Shown here: positions 43,593-53,984 of the stretch, piece by piece
Layout: every line of letters starts with the position of its first letter
Numbering within the stretch: position 1 is the stretch's first letter
Origin: Lepisosteus oculatus
Lineage: Eukaryota > Chordata > Actinopteri > Semionotiformes > Lepisosteidae
Reading direction: 5' to 3'
Assembly (NCBI RefSeq): GCF_040954835.1
Contig: NW_027168320.1
Coordinates: 124,001-188,000, forward strand
Length of the DNA: 64,000 bases
Program-made: the position numbers and the translations under genes
The notes under the pieces: generated by a model
Database searches by the model: none
What the model was told of the DNA's origin: nothing
The model's input: only the letters and a program-made list of their open reading frames with translations

Positions 43593-44004
43593 TAGCTTTT
43601 CTTTTACCTCCTTAGAGAAAGGACTGCCTTTCACTTCTCTGTTTTCTAACACAGCGTCGTGCACCTTTTCATTGCTCTCGCTTTCAGAGCCTCCGCACGG
43701 CACACGACTCGACATCAGGAAGCATATTGAAGTGAAAGCAGGGAGCGCTGCGACATGCACTGTGCAGATCCCGCCACACTAAGAGGTGAGTGGGTCTGTT
43801 CGATGCACAAAGAACGCTTTGATAAGCGTCAAAGGCAAATCATTCCGAGTTGGTCGTTTGTGTTTTCCGTTCAGACGCGAAATGCTGAAATGATCTCTCG
43901 GCTCCTCGGTTGTCATTTCTGCCCCGTAAAGGAATCACAGCACGAGTCGGCTTCCAGCACGTTGGGTCGGGACACGATGCCGGGGGTCGGAGAGAGAGAT
44001 GTCT

Positions 44005-44073
44005 TCCTCGTTAGTATAGGACCTGTCACGTGGACCTGTCACCTGTCCCCACCTGTCACGCGGGAGACCGGGG
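44005..44073 (+). pseudogene. tRNA-Asp(GTC) pseudogene with duplicated insert
   Basis: Same break pattern as at 40600, but the foreign stretch is longer: GGACCTGTCACGT is followed by a second GGACCTGTCACCTG. The Asp anticodon arm is intact; the T arm and 3' acceptor are missing. Confidence 0.8.
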
Positions 44074-44226
44074 TACATCAGGACGCGCATTGAAGTGAAA
44101 GCAGGATGCGCTGCGACATGCACTGTGCAGATCCCGCCACACTAAGAGGTGAGTGGGTCTGTTTGATCACAGCGCTAGGCGAATCCCAAATCCCCTTTTG
44201 TGCGTGGCGACAGAAGAAGTCTGGTC

Positions 44227-44299
44227 TGTTTCCGCCCGGTTTCGATCCGGGGACCTTTCGCGTGTGAGGCGAACGTGATAACCACTACACTACGGAAAC
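44227..44299 (-). tRNA. tRNA-Val(CAC)
   Basis: 73 nt, like the gene at 40809 and sharing its T54-to-A change in box B (GGATCGAAACC). Acceptor and anticodon stems pair fully. Confidence 0.87.
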
Positions 44300-44422
44300 T
44301 GTGGTCAGATGTGCCCAGCGGCCCAGCGCTGAGCTTCGCCAATGCGATTCAGCTGCTTCCAGTGCCTTTATTGGGGAGCGCTGATGGACCGTGCTCTCTC
44401 TCCATTGACCAGCACGCCTTAT

Positions 44423-44610
44423 GTTTAGATCCATATTACATAAGAAAGTGGAACCAGTCTTTACAAAACACATTTCTCTTCGGTCTCACCTGTTACCTTC
44501 TTCTTTTTCTTTTTCTTCTTACCAATTTCCTGCCAGCCATCCTCTGAATGAGCCTTCATCAGGGTGGCAGCAGTAAAAGCATTCACGGAGTCCATTTCAA
44601 GGAAGGGGGT
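44423..44610 (-). mobile_element. Fragment of the L1-Tx1-type LINE
   Basis: This is the reverse complement of about 28255-28440 of the LINE: the lysine-rich end of ORF1, the short intergenic part and the start of ORF2. It joins the tRNA arm at 44422 and the retroviral LTR at 44611. Confidence 0.88.
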
Positions 44611-45117
44611 TGTCGTGGAAATTTAACTATCAAGGAAGCCACAAGAGAGAGTTCTCACCTGAGTAAGGTCTTTATTTCAATATTGCAATATTGGGAGCCC
44701 TGCTGCCACTTCGCAAAGTGCATCAGAGACTCAATTAGTTACAAGCAGTACAGGGCTTTTATAAGACGTTGCGCTGTAAAAAAAGTTCAGCACTTGGTCC
44801 CTTCTAAAACTTCCCCTTTCTCTAAAAGAAAACAAATTACCTCATAGAGCGAGAGAAAAACACTAGATTTGTTATTGAAAGTTTATCAGTTACTTTCAGC
44901 TAATTCTAATGACCCAGACAGCATATATTGTTTTGGTACATTGTCTTCTAAACTAACCTAAACAGTGTACTTTGTTGACGAACTGTTTTCTAAAATTCTG
45001 CACGTACTGTAGCATAGCAGTTATATCCTTGAAATATTATCTAAAAGCACCAATATATTTTTTTGCAAAGCTCTCTACATTTTTAAGAATCAATTAACTC
45101 ATTAGATTTCCACTACA
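44611..45117 (-). repeat. ERV 3' LTR
   Basis: 507 bases bounded TG...CA in viral orientation (TGTAGTGGAAATC ... CCACGACA). It holds a TATA box (TATAAAA, near 44756-44763) and a polyadenylation signal AATAAA (44671-44676). It differs from the 5' LTR at roughly a dozen positions by eye, about 2-3 percent. Confidence 0.92.
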
Positions 45118-45133
45118 ATTCCCTCCTTTTTAT
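45118..45133 (-). promoter_or_regulatory. ERV polypurine tract
   Basis: In viral orientation the sequence AATAAAAAGGAGGGAAT lies directly before the 3' LTR, the position and composition of a plus-strand primer. Confidence 0.8.
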
Positions 45134-45145
45134 TCTTGAAAATGA

Positions 45146-46675
45146 TTAAAAGTTAGATTCTTCATATGGACTCCCAGGAGGCTCCCATACTTCAGATTCT
45201 TCCGTTTTTATCAGAACATACTGATGCGCAAACATATTCATTATCATATTGCGAAGCATTGGAATAATACAAGTCGAACAGCAACACAAAAACAGGAAGA
45301 CAAGTATCACAGCTACTATAATTGGTGTTAGTAACTTGAAAAAACACATTCCCCCCGGCCCAAACAGTGATTCTAACCAAGAGAGAAAAGCAGGTGTATC
45401 TTTAATGCCTCTTTCTTTGTCCACCTTGTCTCTCAGTTCTTTCAAATGTTGAATAGCAAGCGTAAGATTTCCGTAATCATTTTCATTTGCTGGAATAAAT
45501 GTGCAACAGGAGTCTCCTATTAAAGCACAGACTCCTCCAGATGCTGCATTTTGTAGATCCAGCACGAACCTGTTCTGAAGTGCCATTAATCTAACTCCCC
45601 TTAATTCTTGTTTGATAGCGTCTAAGCCTTCTAACGTGATGTTAATAAACGAGTACATTTCATAGCGAGTAATTTGTAACCAGCGGGCATTAGCTACTGC
45701 CTGAATACTCAGTCCTGAGGAAAAAATCATTTCAGCTGCAGTAAATAGTCTATGGTCTTCTGGTACTTTAGAAATATCTGGACCATATCTGTCAGCCCAA
45801 CTGAGAGCGCGTTTAACCCTTGACTCCCTCTGAAGGGGCTTCATTGAATTTAACAAGTAAGAGTTTACTGGGACAATGAGAATGGAGTGGTGTAGCGTGA
45901 CTAGAGCACACACTCCTCTCCACTGGGGAGGAAGGCTATCATAAACTTTTGTAGCACATTGCCAATACCAATCCATCAAAACCATAGTTCCATTAGATAA
46001 AGTATGGTTAGTAACCGTGGCGCTACAGCCTCCTGTTCTTCCTACTGAGGGGCCACGACCTTTATTCTCATAGCAATAAGAGTGATTAACCTTAGAAGGC
46101 AGGTAAACTGCTATTTTAACAGGAGAATCAGTCCAGGTAATGTGATTCTTTAGGTAATCCCACAAAGGAGGACATTCTGCTTTTTTACTGGTAACATTGA
46201 AGTGAATAGCAAAATGCACTGCTGGATCACTGGGAGAAACAAAGCCTAATGCTACTGTAGTAGACTTATTTATCTTCAGGCCGGCTGCATATGGATGCCC
46301 CTTTGAGTAGGTCAAATACGTTATGGTGAAGGTGGGAAAAGATCTTGGATCTGGCTTTGGAAATCCTGCCACTAGACTTATGCATTCAGAAATGTGACTA
46401 TCAACTGGTCGGGGGAAAAGTTGCATGGGTGAGGCTGTAGAATGAGGCATTAAAGCACATACATAACAAGATGCATTAAATTTCTTTAACTTTACAGTAT
46501 AATTTATAAATTTGTACCACAAATTACTCATATCCCCCTCATTATCAGTTTCATTCAGCCAGTTTGTATACAAAGAGGCTTCACGTTTAGATTCTTCCTC
46601 TTTCTGGGTGGTGACAGGCTTCCACATAAAAAGGAAAAAGGCTGTGCACATCAGTCCCAAGCAGGTGATCCCCAT
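45146..46675 (-). CDS. env: Retroviral envelope glycoprotein, intact
   Basis: A 509-codon open frame without stops. Residues 1-23 are a hydrophobic signal. The surface subunit has a CXXC (CYVC, residues 70-73) and about ten N-glycosylation sequons. A furin site RVKR at 286-289 precedes the transmembrane subunit, which carries LQNRFVLDLQNAASGGVC (366-383) and C-X6-CC (C383, C390, C391), the gamma-type pattern of disulfide-linked subunits. A membrane helix spans about 444-465, with a tail of about 44 residues. In a virus it would mediate attachment and fusion. The rest of the provirus is decayed, so co-option is possible but unproven. Confidence 0.92.
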   Translation of the reverse strand: MGITCLGLMCTAFFLFMWKPVTTQKEEESKREASLYTNWLNETDNEGDMSNLWYKFINYTVKLKKFNASCYVCALMPHSTASPMQLFPRPVDSHISECISLVAGFPKPDPRSFPTFTITYLTYSKGHPYAAGLKINKSTTVALGFVSPSDPAVHFAIHFNVTSKKAECPPLWDYLKNHITWTDSPVKIAVYLPSKVNHSYCYENKGRGPSVGRTGGCSATVTNHTLSNGTMVLMDWYWQCATKVYDSLPPQWRGVCALVTLHHSILIVPVNSYLLNSMKPLQRESRVKRALSWADRYGPDISKVPEDHRLFTAAEMIFSSGLSIQAVANARWLQITRYEMYSFINITLEGLDAIKQELRGVRLMALQNRFVLDLQNAASGGVCALIGDSCCTFIPANENDYGNLTLAIQHLKELRDKVDKERGIKDTPAFLSWLESLFGPGGMCFFKLLTPIIVAVILVFLFLCCCSTCIIPMLRNMIMNMFAHQYVLIKTEESEVWEPPGSPYEESNF

Positions 46676-47171
46676 CTATCCCTGTGGAGACATCACTCCT
46701 GCTCTTTGCTCAGTTCGTTTGTGACCTTTTTACAGTGGGAAGCATGAATTCAGGGCACCTGGCACGGCCCCCTCCACCTGAGTGAACACCATTTCTTTTT
46801 CCTGTCTTTCACCAGAATCCAGTCTCCTTATTCACGCATTAGTTCTTACAGCACAGGTAAATCCCTGTGGGCTGGAGCCCAGCATTTTTCTTAGGGTTTT
46901 TTTTACAAGATTGGTCAACAGCTGGGTAATAACTCTTAGAAAAATCTACACATTGTTCCACTGCCTCAGCTGTGCCGTTTTGCAGAACAATTCTAGCTGA
47001 AGTTGTAAAATTTCTCTTTGGTCAGTTCCTGCAAAACATCTTATTAAGAACAAACAAACCATAATAATAATGTGCATCTAGGGGAATCACTCCCAAGGGT
47101 AACCCCCCTTAAAACTATATTGTTCTACCCATCAGGTTCTGCCACTAGATAAGAGAACCTTTCCCATGAAA

Positions 47172-47405
47172 TCATTTTTTGACCTTCATGATCCCTTCAG
47201 GGCGTACAATTAGCACAGAAGCAGCAGCTTTAGTCCACATGTTTTTCAAGCAGGTTATTAACAGTATGATCATAACGAATAATACCAGACACACAAATAT
47301 GTATTGAACCAGAGACCCTCTCCAGGTTCCTAGCACAGACTGTAGCCATGCACCAATGCCCCAATTATCTGGATTATAATTATGATATATATTTTTCTTC
47401 ATCAT
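47172..47405 (-). pseudogene. Possible second env membrane-segment fragment
   Basis: A 77-codon frame reads NWGIGAWLQSVLGTWRGSLV, then a long hydrophobic run (YIFVCLVLFVMIILLITC), then a short basic tail. This resembles the membrane-proximal end of retroviral transmembrane subunits. It lies between the pol remnant and the intact env, so the element may have carried two env sequences. Another hydrophobic viral reading frame cannot be excluded. Confidence 0.45.
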
Positions 47406-47859
47406 AGATGTGCTTTGCTAAGTCATTCATTTGCTAATAATTGTCTAGAATACAAGTACTGTTTAGTCTTTGCTCACCTAAACAGCTGTCTATCACCCTA
47501 ATAGAGAATGGCCTAAAACTGTGATTATAGCGAGGAGCATACAGTTATTTCCATTTTAATATATCTGAGTTACACTCAGACTAAAAGAAGGGCTATTTAC
47601 CCATGCCAATAAACCTAAATAATCACCTCTATCAAAGGGGATTACTCCCATGAGCATCTTCTATAGCAATACAATCCCAACATGAGCTCTGATTATTATT
47701 TGTGGCTGACTGATAAAGTATTGATTCCATATCCCCATTTTATCAAAGTAAAACTCATTACACTTAACAGGTACACTGTCGCCCCCCCTCAGGAAGCTCA
47801 ACAAACACAGAAACAGTTACAATATAATAATTAATGTTCACTCAGTCTCTGGTGCAGTG

Positions 47860-48070
47860 GTTCGGTGTCGGCGCAATGCGTAGATCCAGCGATCTCGTCC
47901 TGTCACTCAGATGGCAGAGTCGGTAGTCAGTTGCACTTGATATGGTCCTTCCCAGCAGGGTTGCAACATCTGGCAGGGTATATCTTCCTCACCATACCCA
48001 CTCGCCAGGTATCAGGTCGTGTCTTCCCTCTACTGGAGGTCTCCAAGTGTCCAGCACCTGTTCACCAGCC
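47860..48070 (-). pseudogene. pol: ERV pol: integrase C-terminal domain remnant
   Basis: Minus-strand frames read PGEWV, RKIYPARCCNP and then, after a frame change, WEGPYQVQLTTDSAI, followed by RDRWIYALRRHR. This is the order of the C-terminal DNA-binding domain of gammaretroviral integrases. Stops and frameshifts are present. Confidence 0.6.
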
Positions 48071-48317
48071 CCATGCACCACTTCAATTAACAACCTACAA
48101 TATTACAATAGAGAATTAGCAAATTTAACAATCCATTAGCCAAATTCATCCCTCCAGGAAGTTTTGTTGATTGGCTTGTGATGATATCAAACAGGCTCTA
48201 TTACACAGTTCTGTTTGATCCAGCCCGCATTCCATGGCGTTCCTTCATTCTGATGTCTAGTCGATCTTTTAGAGTTCTGTTCCTTCATTCCACTGTTCCA
48301 GCAGACTGAGGGTGATC

Positions 48318-48827
48318 TCAGTCCATCTCACCCCGAATAATCCAGCCACAGCCTGTCCCTTGATCATAATACAAGCGGTAGGTCAGTGCCCACTGAGGGC
48401 TTATCTCCATCATCAAGTGTTTGGTAGACACAGAGGCAGTGACAGCAACCCACTGGGAAAACAGATGATAAGAGCCAAGGTTTCCCTTTACAATTGTAAA
48501 TTGTAAACATTTGCTACTGCGTGAAAGGTTTCTCAGGAGCAGGCCTTTTGAGCTGTAGCACCTGCACCTGAACTGTAGTTGAGTTCCTTTGATAAGCATC
48601 ACATTGAGATACCACATAAGTGGGTACTGCTTCAAACACGGTCCCCACCCAGGTGTCCGACAGAGTGCATTTGTCGAGCTATAAAGGGCATTAGGCTGTG
48701 AGGGCATGCAGAGCGTCCAGTGTGCTGGCAGCACCACACTCTTTTCTAACCATGTCCTTTTCTCTGCTTTAGAGGCCTCAGCCTGAATATCCTGTAGCTG
48801 TCCCCTTTTCACCAACAGAGGTCTCAC
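48318..48827 (-). pseudogene. pol: ERV pol: probable integrase N-terminal region
   Basis: A 169-codon frame begins RPLLVKRGQLQDIQAEASKA and contains CRTPGWGPCLKQ. The opening resembles the segment before the integrase zinc finger of gamma-type pol. I do not see the DDE core. The assignment rests mainly on position between RNase H-like and C-terminal integrase remnants. Confidence 0.4.
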
Positions 48828-49179
48828 AGGGGTCTCAGACTCCTGTTCTACGAGTACTGCTCACCTGACAGCTACATCTGCAAAGTTGTTCCCTCGAGTT
48901 ACTGGAAACATTTCTTTATTATGTGATTTACACTTTACCACAGCTACTTCAGTCAGCAGCTGCAAAGCTTCTAACAGTTCAGAGACAAACCCAGCATTCT
49001 TAACTGGAGTCCCTGCCATGTTGGGGAAATCCCTATTCCTTCACTGCCATCCAAACTTGTGGCATACACCAAATGTATATATACAGTCTATATAAATTGC
49101 TACAATTTTCCATTTAGCATATTTACAAGTTTCAATTAAATCTTTTCATTCGGTCTGCTAGTTCTACACCAGATTATTC

Positions 49180-49480
49180 ACAGTTTATACAGCCAGGCAG
49201 GTAGCCTGCACAACACATAAACACGGCCCCTTGGCCACCGGGCCACCCACCAGACGATGCCTATCTCCATGCTCCTGCACCAGCACAACAGCTCACGACC
49301 CATTTCTTTCACTTACATACAGATTACATACAGATGATCCGTCTGAGGGAATCCAGTCCAGAGCCAGTGCCTGCAAGAAAGCTTGTTTCAAAACATCAAA
49401 AACGGTTTCTGCTGCAGGGGTCAAGGCAATTTTGTCTTTAGACTGCACTACCCCCCTTAAACCAGTACGTCACTAGACAA
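49180..49480 (-). pseudogene. pol: ERV pol: RT connection/RNase H start
   Basis: Minus-strand frames give LTPAAETVFDVLKQAFLQAL, then NLYVSERNGS, a stop, and VVLVQEHGDRHRLVGGPVAK. This matches the segment joining reverse transcriptase and RNase H in gamma-type retroviruses. The upstream 650 bases are too short to hold protease and the reverse-transcriptase core, so that part is deleted. Confidence 0.6.
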
Positions 49481-50149
49481 GCTCGTTCTGAGAAGGCATT
49501 CACCCTGGCTTTATCATGTAGTTGGTTTTATACTCCTTTTTTTCCTCTCAAGATCCAATACTTGGAGTAGTCCGGCCTTATGGATTCCCTCATTAGGTAA
49601 AACAATCACAATATCACATAACTCTATTGAGTTAGTTTACATAAATGCTATTTCATGCAGTTATTCCTTATAAAATGCTGCAGTCTGGGCCTAAAATAGG
49701 TCTGGGGTGTCCCCCACCCACATCAGTAGTTGAAACTGTACATCTTTACCCAAGCAGACTGTGACAGCTTATATTTGCTTTAAACACAACCCTTACACTC
49801 CTTCTCCTGTAGCCTCCTGTTATCCGTTAGAAAACGTTATATCACATCTTTATGCTGTTTTAGTCTAAAAACAGGACAGCTGTGCTCCTGTGCCCCACAG
49901 TTACTGCACACTGTAAGATTATTTCACTTTTATTTAAATCCTGAGATAAATTTAGGAAGGCTACAGAGGGGCTTACTAGATTAAAACTGTTAGTTCACAC
50001 ACGGCTCTCGTTTCAGCTTCTGACAAGTTCTTTAATTGTGAAATCAAGCCTCTTTCTTACAATTTCTCCAAAAAACACATTTTTTTTTTTAGTAACTGCA
50101 CACCAGCTTATTAGTAGTTCTGTCTTTGAGGTTTTATATCTCGGTATAA

Positions 50150-51870
50150 CATTAAAGTCGCACAATAATTTCGACAAACTGGCGGCTCCCTTTTCTCCTC
50201 CTTGGGAGTCTTTTTACCACCCATTTGCAGCGCTCGCAGTTCTGCATGCATGCTTCGCGAGTTATTAAATCACATCTGTCTCTGTTCGTAATATCAGGAA
50301 AGCATAGTTGCACATTCTTGGCAACATCAGGTTTTAACCAACTCAAGTAAATTTGTTTTATTACTGTGGAAGTATCTTCATTCACTTCCTTTTCATCGGC
50401 TAACCCCGAGTATACTATCCATAAAGCTATAAACCTTTCTGTAAAATCTGAAAACATCCTCACTTCCTTCTGCTGACATGCTGTTAATTTTCTCTAATCA
50501 GTTTTCGGTGGGTAATGCTCTTTCAAAAATCTCCACACTAATTCCCACCCTTCTCCCAGATTCTCTCTTAAGGCGTTCTATTTCTTCTTTTGCTTTCTCT
50601 TTTTCTACATATACAACTTCGTTTCGTTCAGCCATTGCTTTTAGCTTTTCCATCAGGGATTTTTGCGTCTCATCTATGATATTCTGTTGAATTCTCAAAT
50701 ATTCCTCTAAATATTTTTATCCAAAGGTTCATACACTTTTCTACATTCCTGTTCAGCCTAAATTCCGTCTGACAGTCAATATTTCTTTTAAGTTTCACTT
50801 TGGATTAATCAAACTTTTTTTTCCTTCACACCAAACCATTTTCACGTCTCCCACGCGCCCCGCGGAATCCCCCAGTCGAGACAAACTGACGAACTATCAC
50901 AATTCGGGAACACGGACCAGGTTCCAAATCCTGGCTTTAAACACACAGTTGAATCGAGTTACCATTTTCGGCTCTTCCTCGAGTACAGTTCTAGTTGCTA
51001 CCTTCAGCCGTACTGCAGTCGTGTACCAGGATGCAACACCTGGATTTTTTCGCACGGGCAGGGCGAGATGCTATTCCTTCAGCAATCCCTCCTTTTCTAC
51101 CCCACCTTCACAAAACAGGCATCTAAAACACATACACCATTAACTCATTTTTCTGTTGTACTCGCTTCAGCTTCAGGAAAACCCTGAACCCACCACAGCA
51201 ACATGGAGAGGACAAGGGACTTTTTAGAAAAGAGGAGTCCTTACCTCTTTTTAGAAGCGGCCGCCTAACTTTTCCTCCCCATGTCCGTGTGGTTTAATTT
51301 AGATGGATACTTCTTCATCATTTGGGTCACGTATCCGCCAATCTGCCTCCTCCTTTTTAGAGGATGTTGAAAACCTTTAGGAACAATATGATCTAGCAAC
51401 AAGGTTATGTCACTGTAATTAGGCTTAAGACAATCAAGAACAAGGCGCTTGCCTTTCTTCTAAATTCTTTACGATCATCAGGCAATTAAGGAAAAGACTT
51501 AACTAATGCAAATAATTCACTAGGAGACCAATGTCAATGTACTGTACATATGGTGGAGTTCTTTCTGGACCTGAAAAAGTGCACATTGGTATTTCACAAA
51601 CAAGTGGCTCCGGACCGCTTTCTAATTTCGGTGGAGACTTTTTCTTTTTAGTACGCATGGCCATGACTTTAGCTGCAGTTTGCTGTTCTTTAGTTTCAAG
51701 ACTAGTCTTTTTTTAAGCTTCCCATTATTTCTGTGATTCCTCTTTCCATTAAATAAGTTTTCCAATTCATTTTCTTTCATTTCTTCTCCTTCTCTTCTAA
51801 GTTTCCCCTTCTTCAGGAAACTTCTTTTTCCTAATTCAACTTTCCTCTGTCCATTCTGATTCACTTACAA
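50150..51870 (-). pseudogene. gag: ERV gag remnants
   Basis: Near 51360-51540 a capsid-like stretch is visible on the minus strand (SPSELFALVKSFP, DDRKEFRRK, SDITLLLDHIVPKGFQH) with stops. A coiled-coil-like charged frame (50498-50698) and a capsid C-terminal-like frame (50152-50463; FTERFIALWIVYSG, LKPDVAKNVQL) follow. The order fits gag, with several breaks. Individual domain borders are uncertain. Confidence 0.55.
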
Positions 51871-52379
51871 AGATCCTTCATAGTTATGGGCCCCTAATTA
51901 TCATATATAAATTATGTGCAAGTTCCCTTACACCTATTACCCTAGCTTTACAGTTCATGAACATAATTTTTTTCCCTAACCCAGGCTATAATTGTTTCTC
52001 CGAATTTGTCGTACATGTACTTTTGCTGGACTGCTCGGTCCCATTTTTGTCTCTGAATTTTAATTTCCCATTTTTACCGATCGGTGCCTTACTTAGAACC
52101 TTATCACATTAACTACTCCGCAGAGCAAAAACCACACGTCTGTGTTAAGATAAGTTCTTTATATGAGTCCCAGACTCATCAAACCCGCGTGAGAACACCC
52201 CTGTGGCTCGCTTCTCAAACTATTAATTTTTAAGGATCACTTACTGACGTCAGACAGCTGCCAATTCTCCAGACGCGTCTCTGGAAGGATAAACAGTTTA
52301 TCCTCCGAGGTTCGTCCAATTTGCTAAAATTGTCCGGGTCCGGATGGAGTTTCAGCAGCCGTTCGCGTTCAGGTTTGTG

Positions 52380-52397
52380 ATCCCGGACGAGCCCCCA
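52380..52397 (-). promoter_or_regulatory. ERV primer-binding site (tRNA-Pro)
   Basis: In viral orientation TGGGGGCTCGTCCGGGAT starts three bases after the 5' LTR. This is complementary to the 3' end of tRNA-Pro, as in murine leukaemia-type viruses. Confidence 0.92.
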
Positions 52398-52400
52398 AAT

Positions 52401-52905
52401 TGTCATGGAAATTTAACTATCAAGGAAGCCACAAGAGAGAGTTCTCACCTGAGTAAGGTCTTTATTTCAATATTGCAATATTGGGAGCCCTGCTGCCACT
52501 TCGCAAAGTGCATCAGAGACTCAATTTGTTACAAGCAGTACAGGGTTTTTATAAGACGTTGCGCTGTAAAAAAGTTCAGCACTTGGTCCCTTCTAAAACT
52601 TCCCCTTTCTCTAAGAGAAAACAGATTACATCATAGAGCGAGAGAAGAAAACTAGATTTGTTATTCAAAGCTTATCAGTTACTTTCAGCTAATTCTAATG
52701 ACCCAGACAGCATATATTATTTTGGTACATTGTCTTCTAAACTAACCTAAACAGTGTACTTTGTTGACGAACTGTTTTCTAAAATTCTGCACGTACTGTA
52801 GCATAGCAGTTATATCCTTGAAATATTATCTAAAAGCACCAATATATTTTTTTTAAAGCTCTCTACATTTTTAAGAATCAATTAACTCATTAGATTTCCA
52901 CTACA
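52401..52905 (-). repeat. ERV 5' LTR
   Basis: 505 bases, with the same TG...CA ends, TATA box and AATAAA as the 3' LTR. The right flank (CTCACATATCC) does not match the bases beside the other LTR. Confidence 0.92.
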
Positions 52906-53984
52906 CTCACATATCCTCATGCTCAACTTTGGCTCAACCACACAAACTATGAAGATAATCATCTGCTTTTGCTCCAAGATTTATGTTACTAGGCTCTCTC
53001 CTGGGGATCCTCGTGTTCAAACATTGCCCTTATTGTGGATGATCCATGACAGAATTCAGGGAATTCAGAATTCTGATACCTCAGCTCAGATTCTGACTGG
53101 GCAGACTGTCATTGCCTGGTGTGAATGTGTGCATATCTGTTTTTGTGCATGTTCTGTGGCCTGTTGTACAGTACATCACAAATGAAAGGGAAATAGAAAA
53201 CTAAAATAAGACTCAAGTGTTTTATCTTTCAACAGTGTTTCATTAGTATCTGTGCTAGATCCTGTCATCCACTGCTTACCACAACAGGCTCTAGCACGGG
53301 ATAGCAGCTAATACATTTAACAATCTCACTGCACAATGTTGTATATTCAAGGGCTGATCTTCTGTACTTTTTCTTTCACTTTTCATTTCCTAGAAACTCA
53401 GTCCTGCCAGGAATAATCTGAGAACAAAATCAATCTGAGTGAAAATCGAAGCAGAGGAAGATTGTTTTACAGAGTCAACAAGGTCTAATTCAAGGTCATC
53501 AGCACTAACAACATTCTCTCTGGAGACAGGCGATAAGAAAATTGAAAGTGTGTATTGTTACACAACAGCAGAGACTATGAGTTATGCTATCATGAGAGTG
53601 GTGATGGATTTTTTTCATTGCTTAGTTTTGCAGGTTCTGTACATTTGAACATTCAAATTGACTAAAGTAAAGGAGTTTTCCCTTTTTACCACATAATTCC
53701 CAAAGATCAACACTAATAGAAAGCCTAATTCCAGCCAAGATTCAATTACTGTCTCTCAGGCATCCCAGCAGTGGATTTCATGACTTCAGACAGCCATCTT
53801 TATCAGTGGAGAACTCAATGCTCTGAGGTTTACTGGCAGAGTCTCACACTGGGTAATATGTTGGTAAATAATGTCCTATGGAATTCTACTATTGATAAAT
53901 TCTACTATGGAACTGCGATGTGTCCTGAAAAAATCTTCTATGATAGTGGTACAGTCCATCACACCCCACCTACAGCCTTTAAAA
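52906..53984. other. No gene recognised
   Basis: AT-rich sequence between the provirus and the RTE-like LINE. A long frame running into the LINE begins at 53771, but its first roughly 75 codons match no LINE domain and are probably flank read through by chance. Confidence 0.45.

Larger units (their letters stand above)
42962..44422 (+). repeat. tRNA cluster arm A2 (second partial copy)
   Basis: It matches the right arm from about 61228 down to about 59820 in inverted orientation and also overlaps in content with A1. It carries Asp, a broken Asp and Val-CAC, then stops inside the spacer at 44422 where a LINE fragment begins. Confidence 0.85.
44611..52905 (-). mobile_element. Endogenous gamma-type retrovirus
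   Basis: Two LTRs about 505 bases long enclose, in viral order on the minus strand, a proline-tRNA primer site, gag remnants, a deleted pol, a fragment resembling an env membrane segment and an intact env. About 8.3 kb in total. The bases flanking the two LTRs do not form a target duplication. The element interrupts the spacer of the inverted tRNA cluster. Confidence 0.92.
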
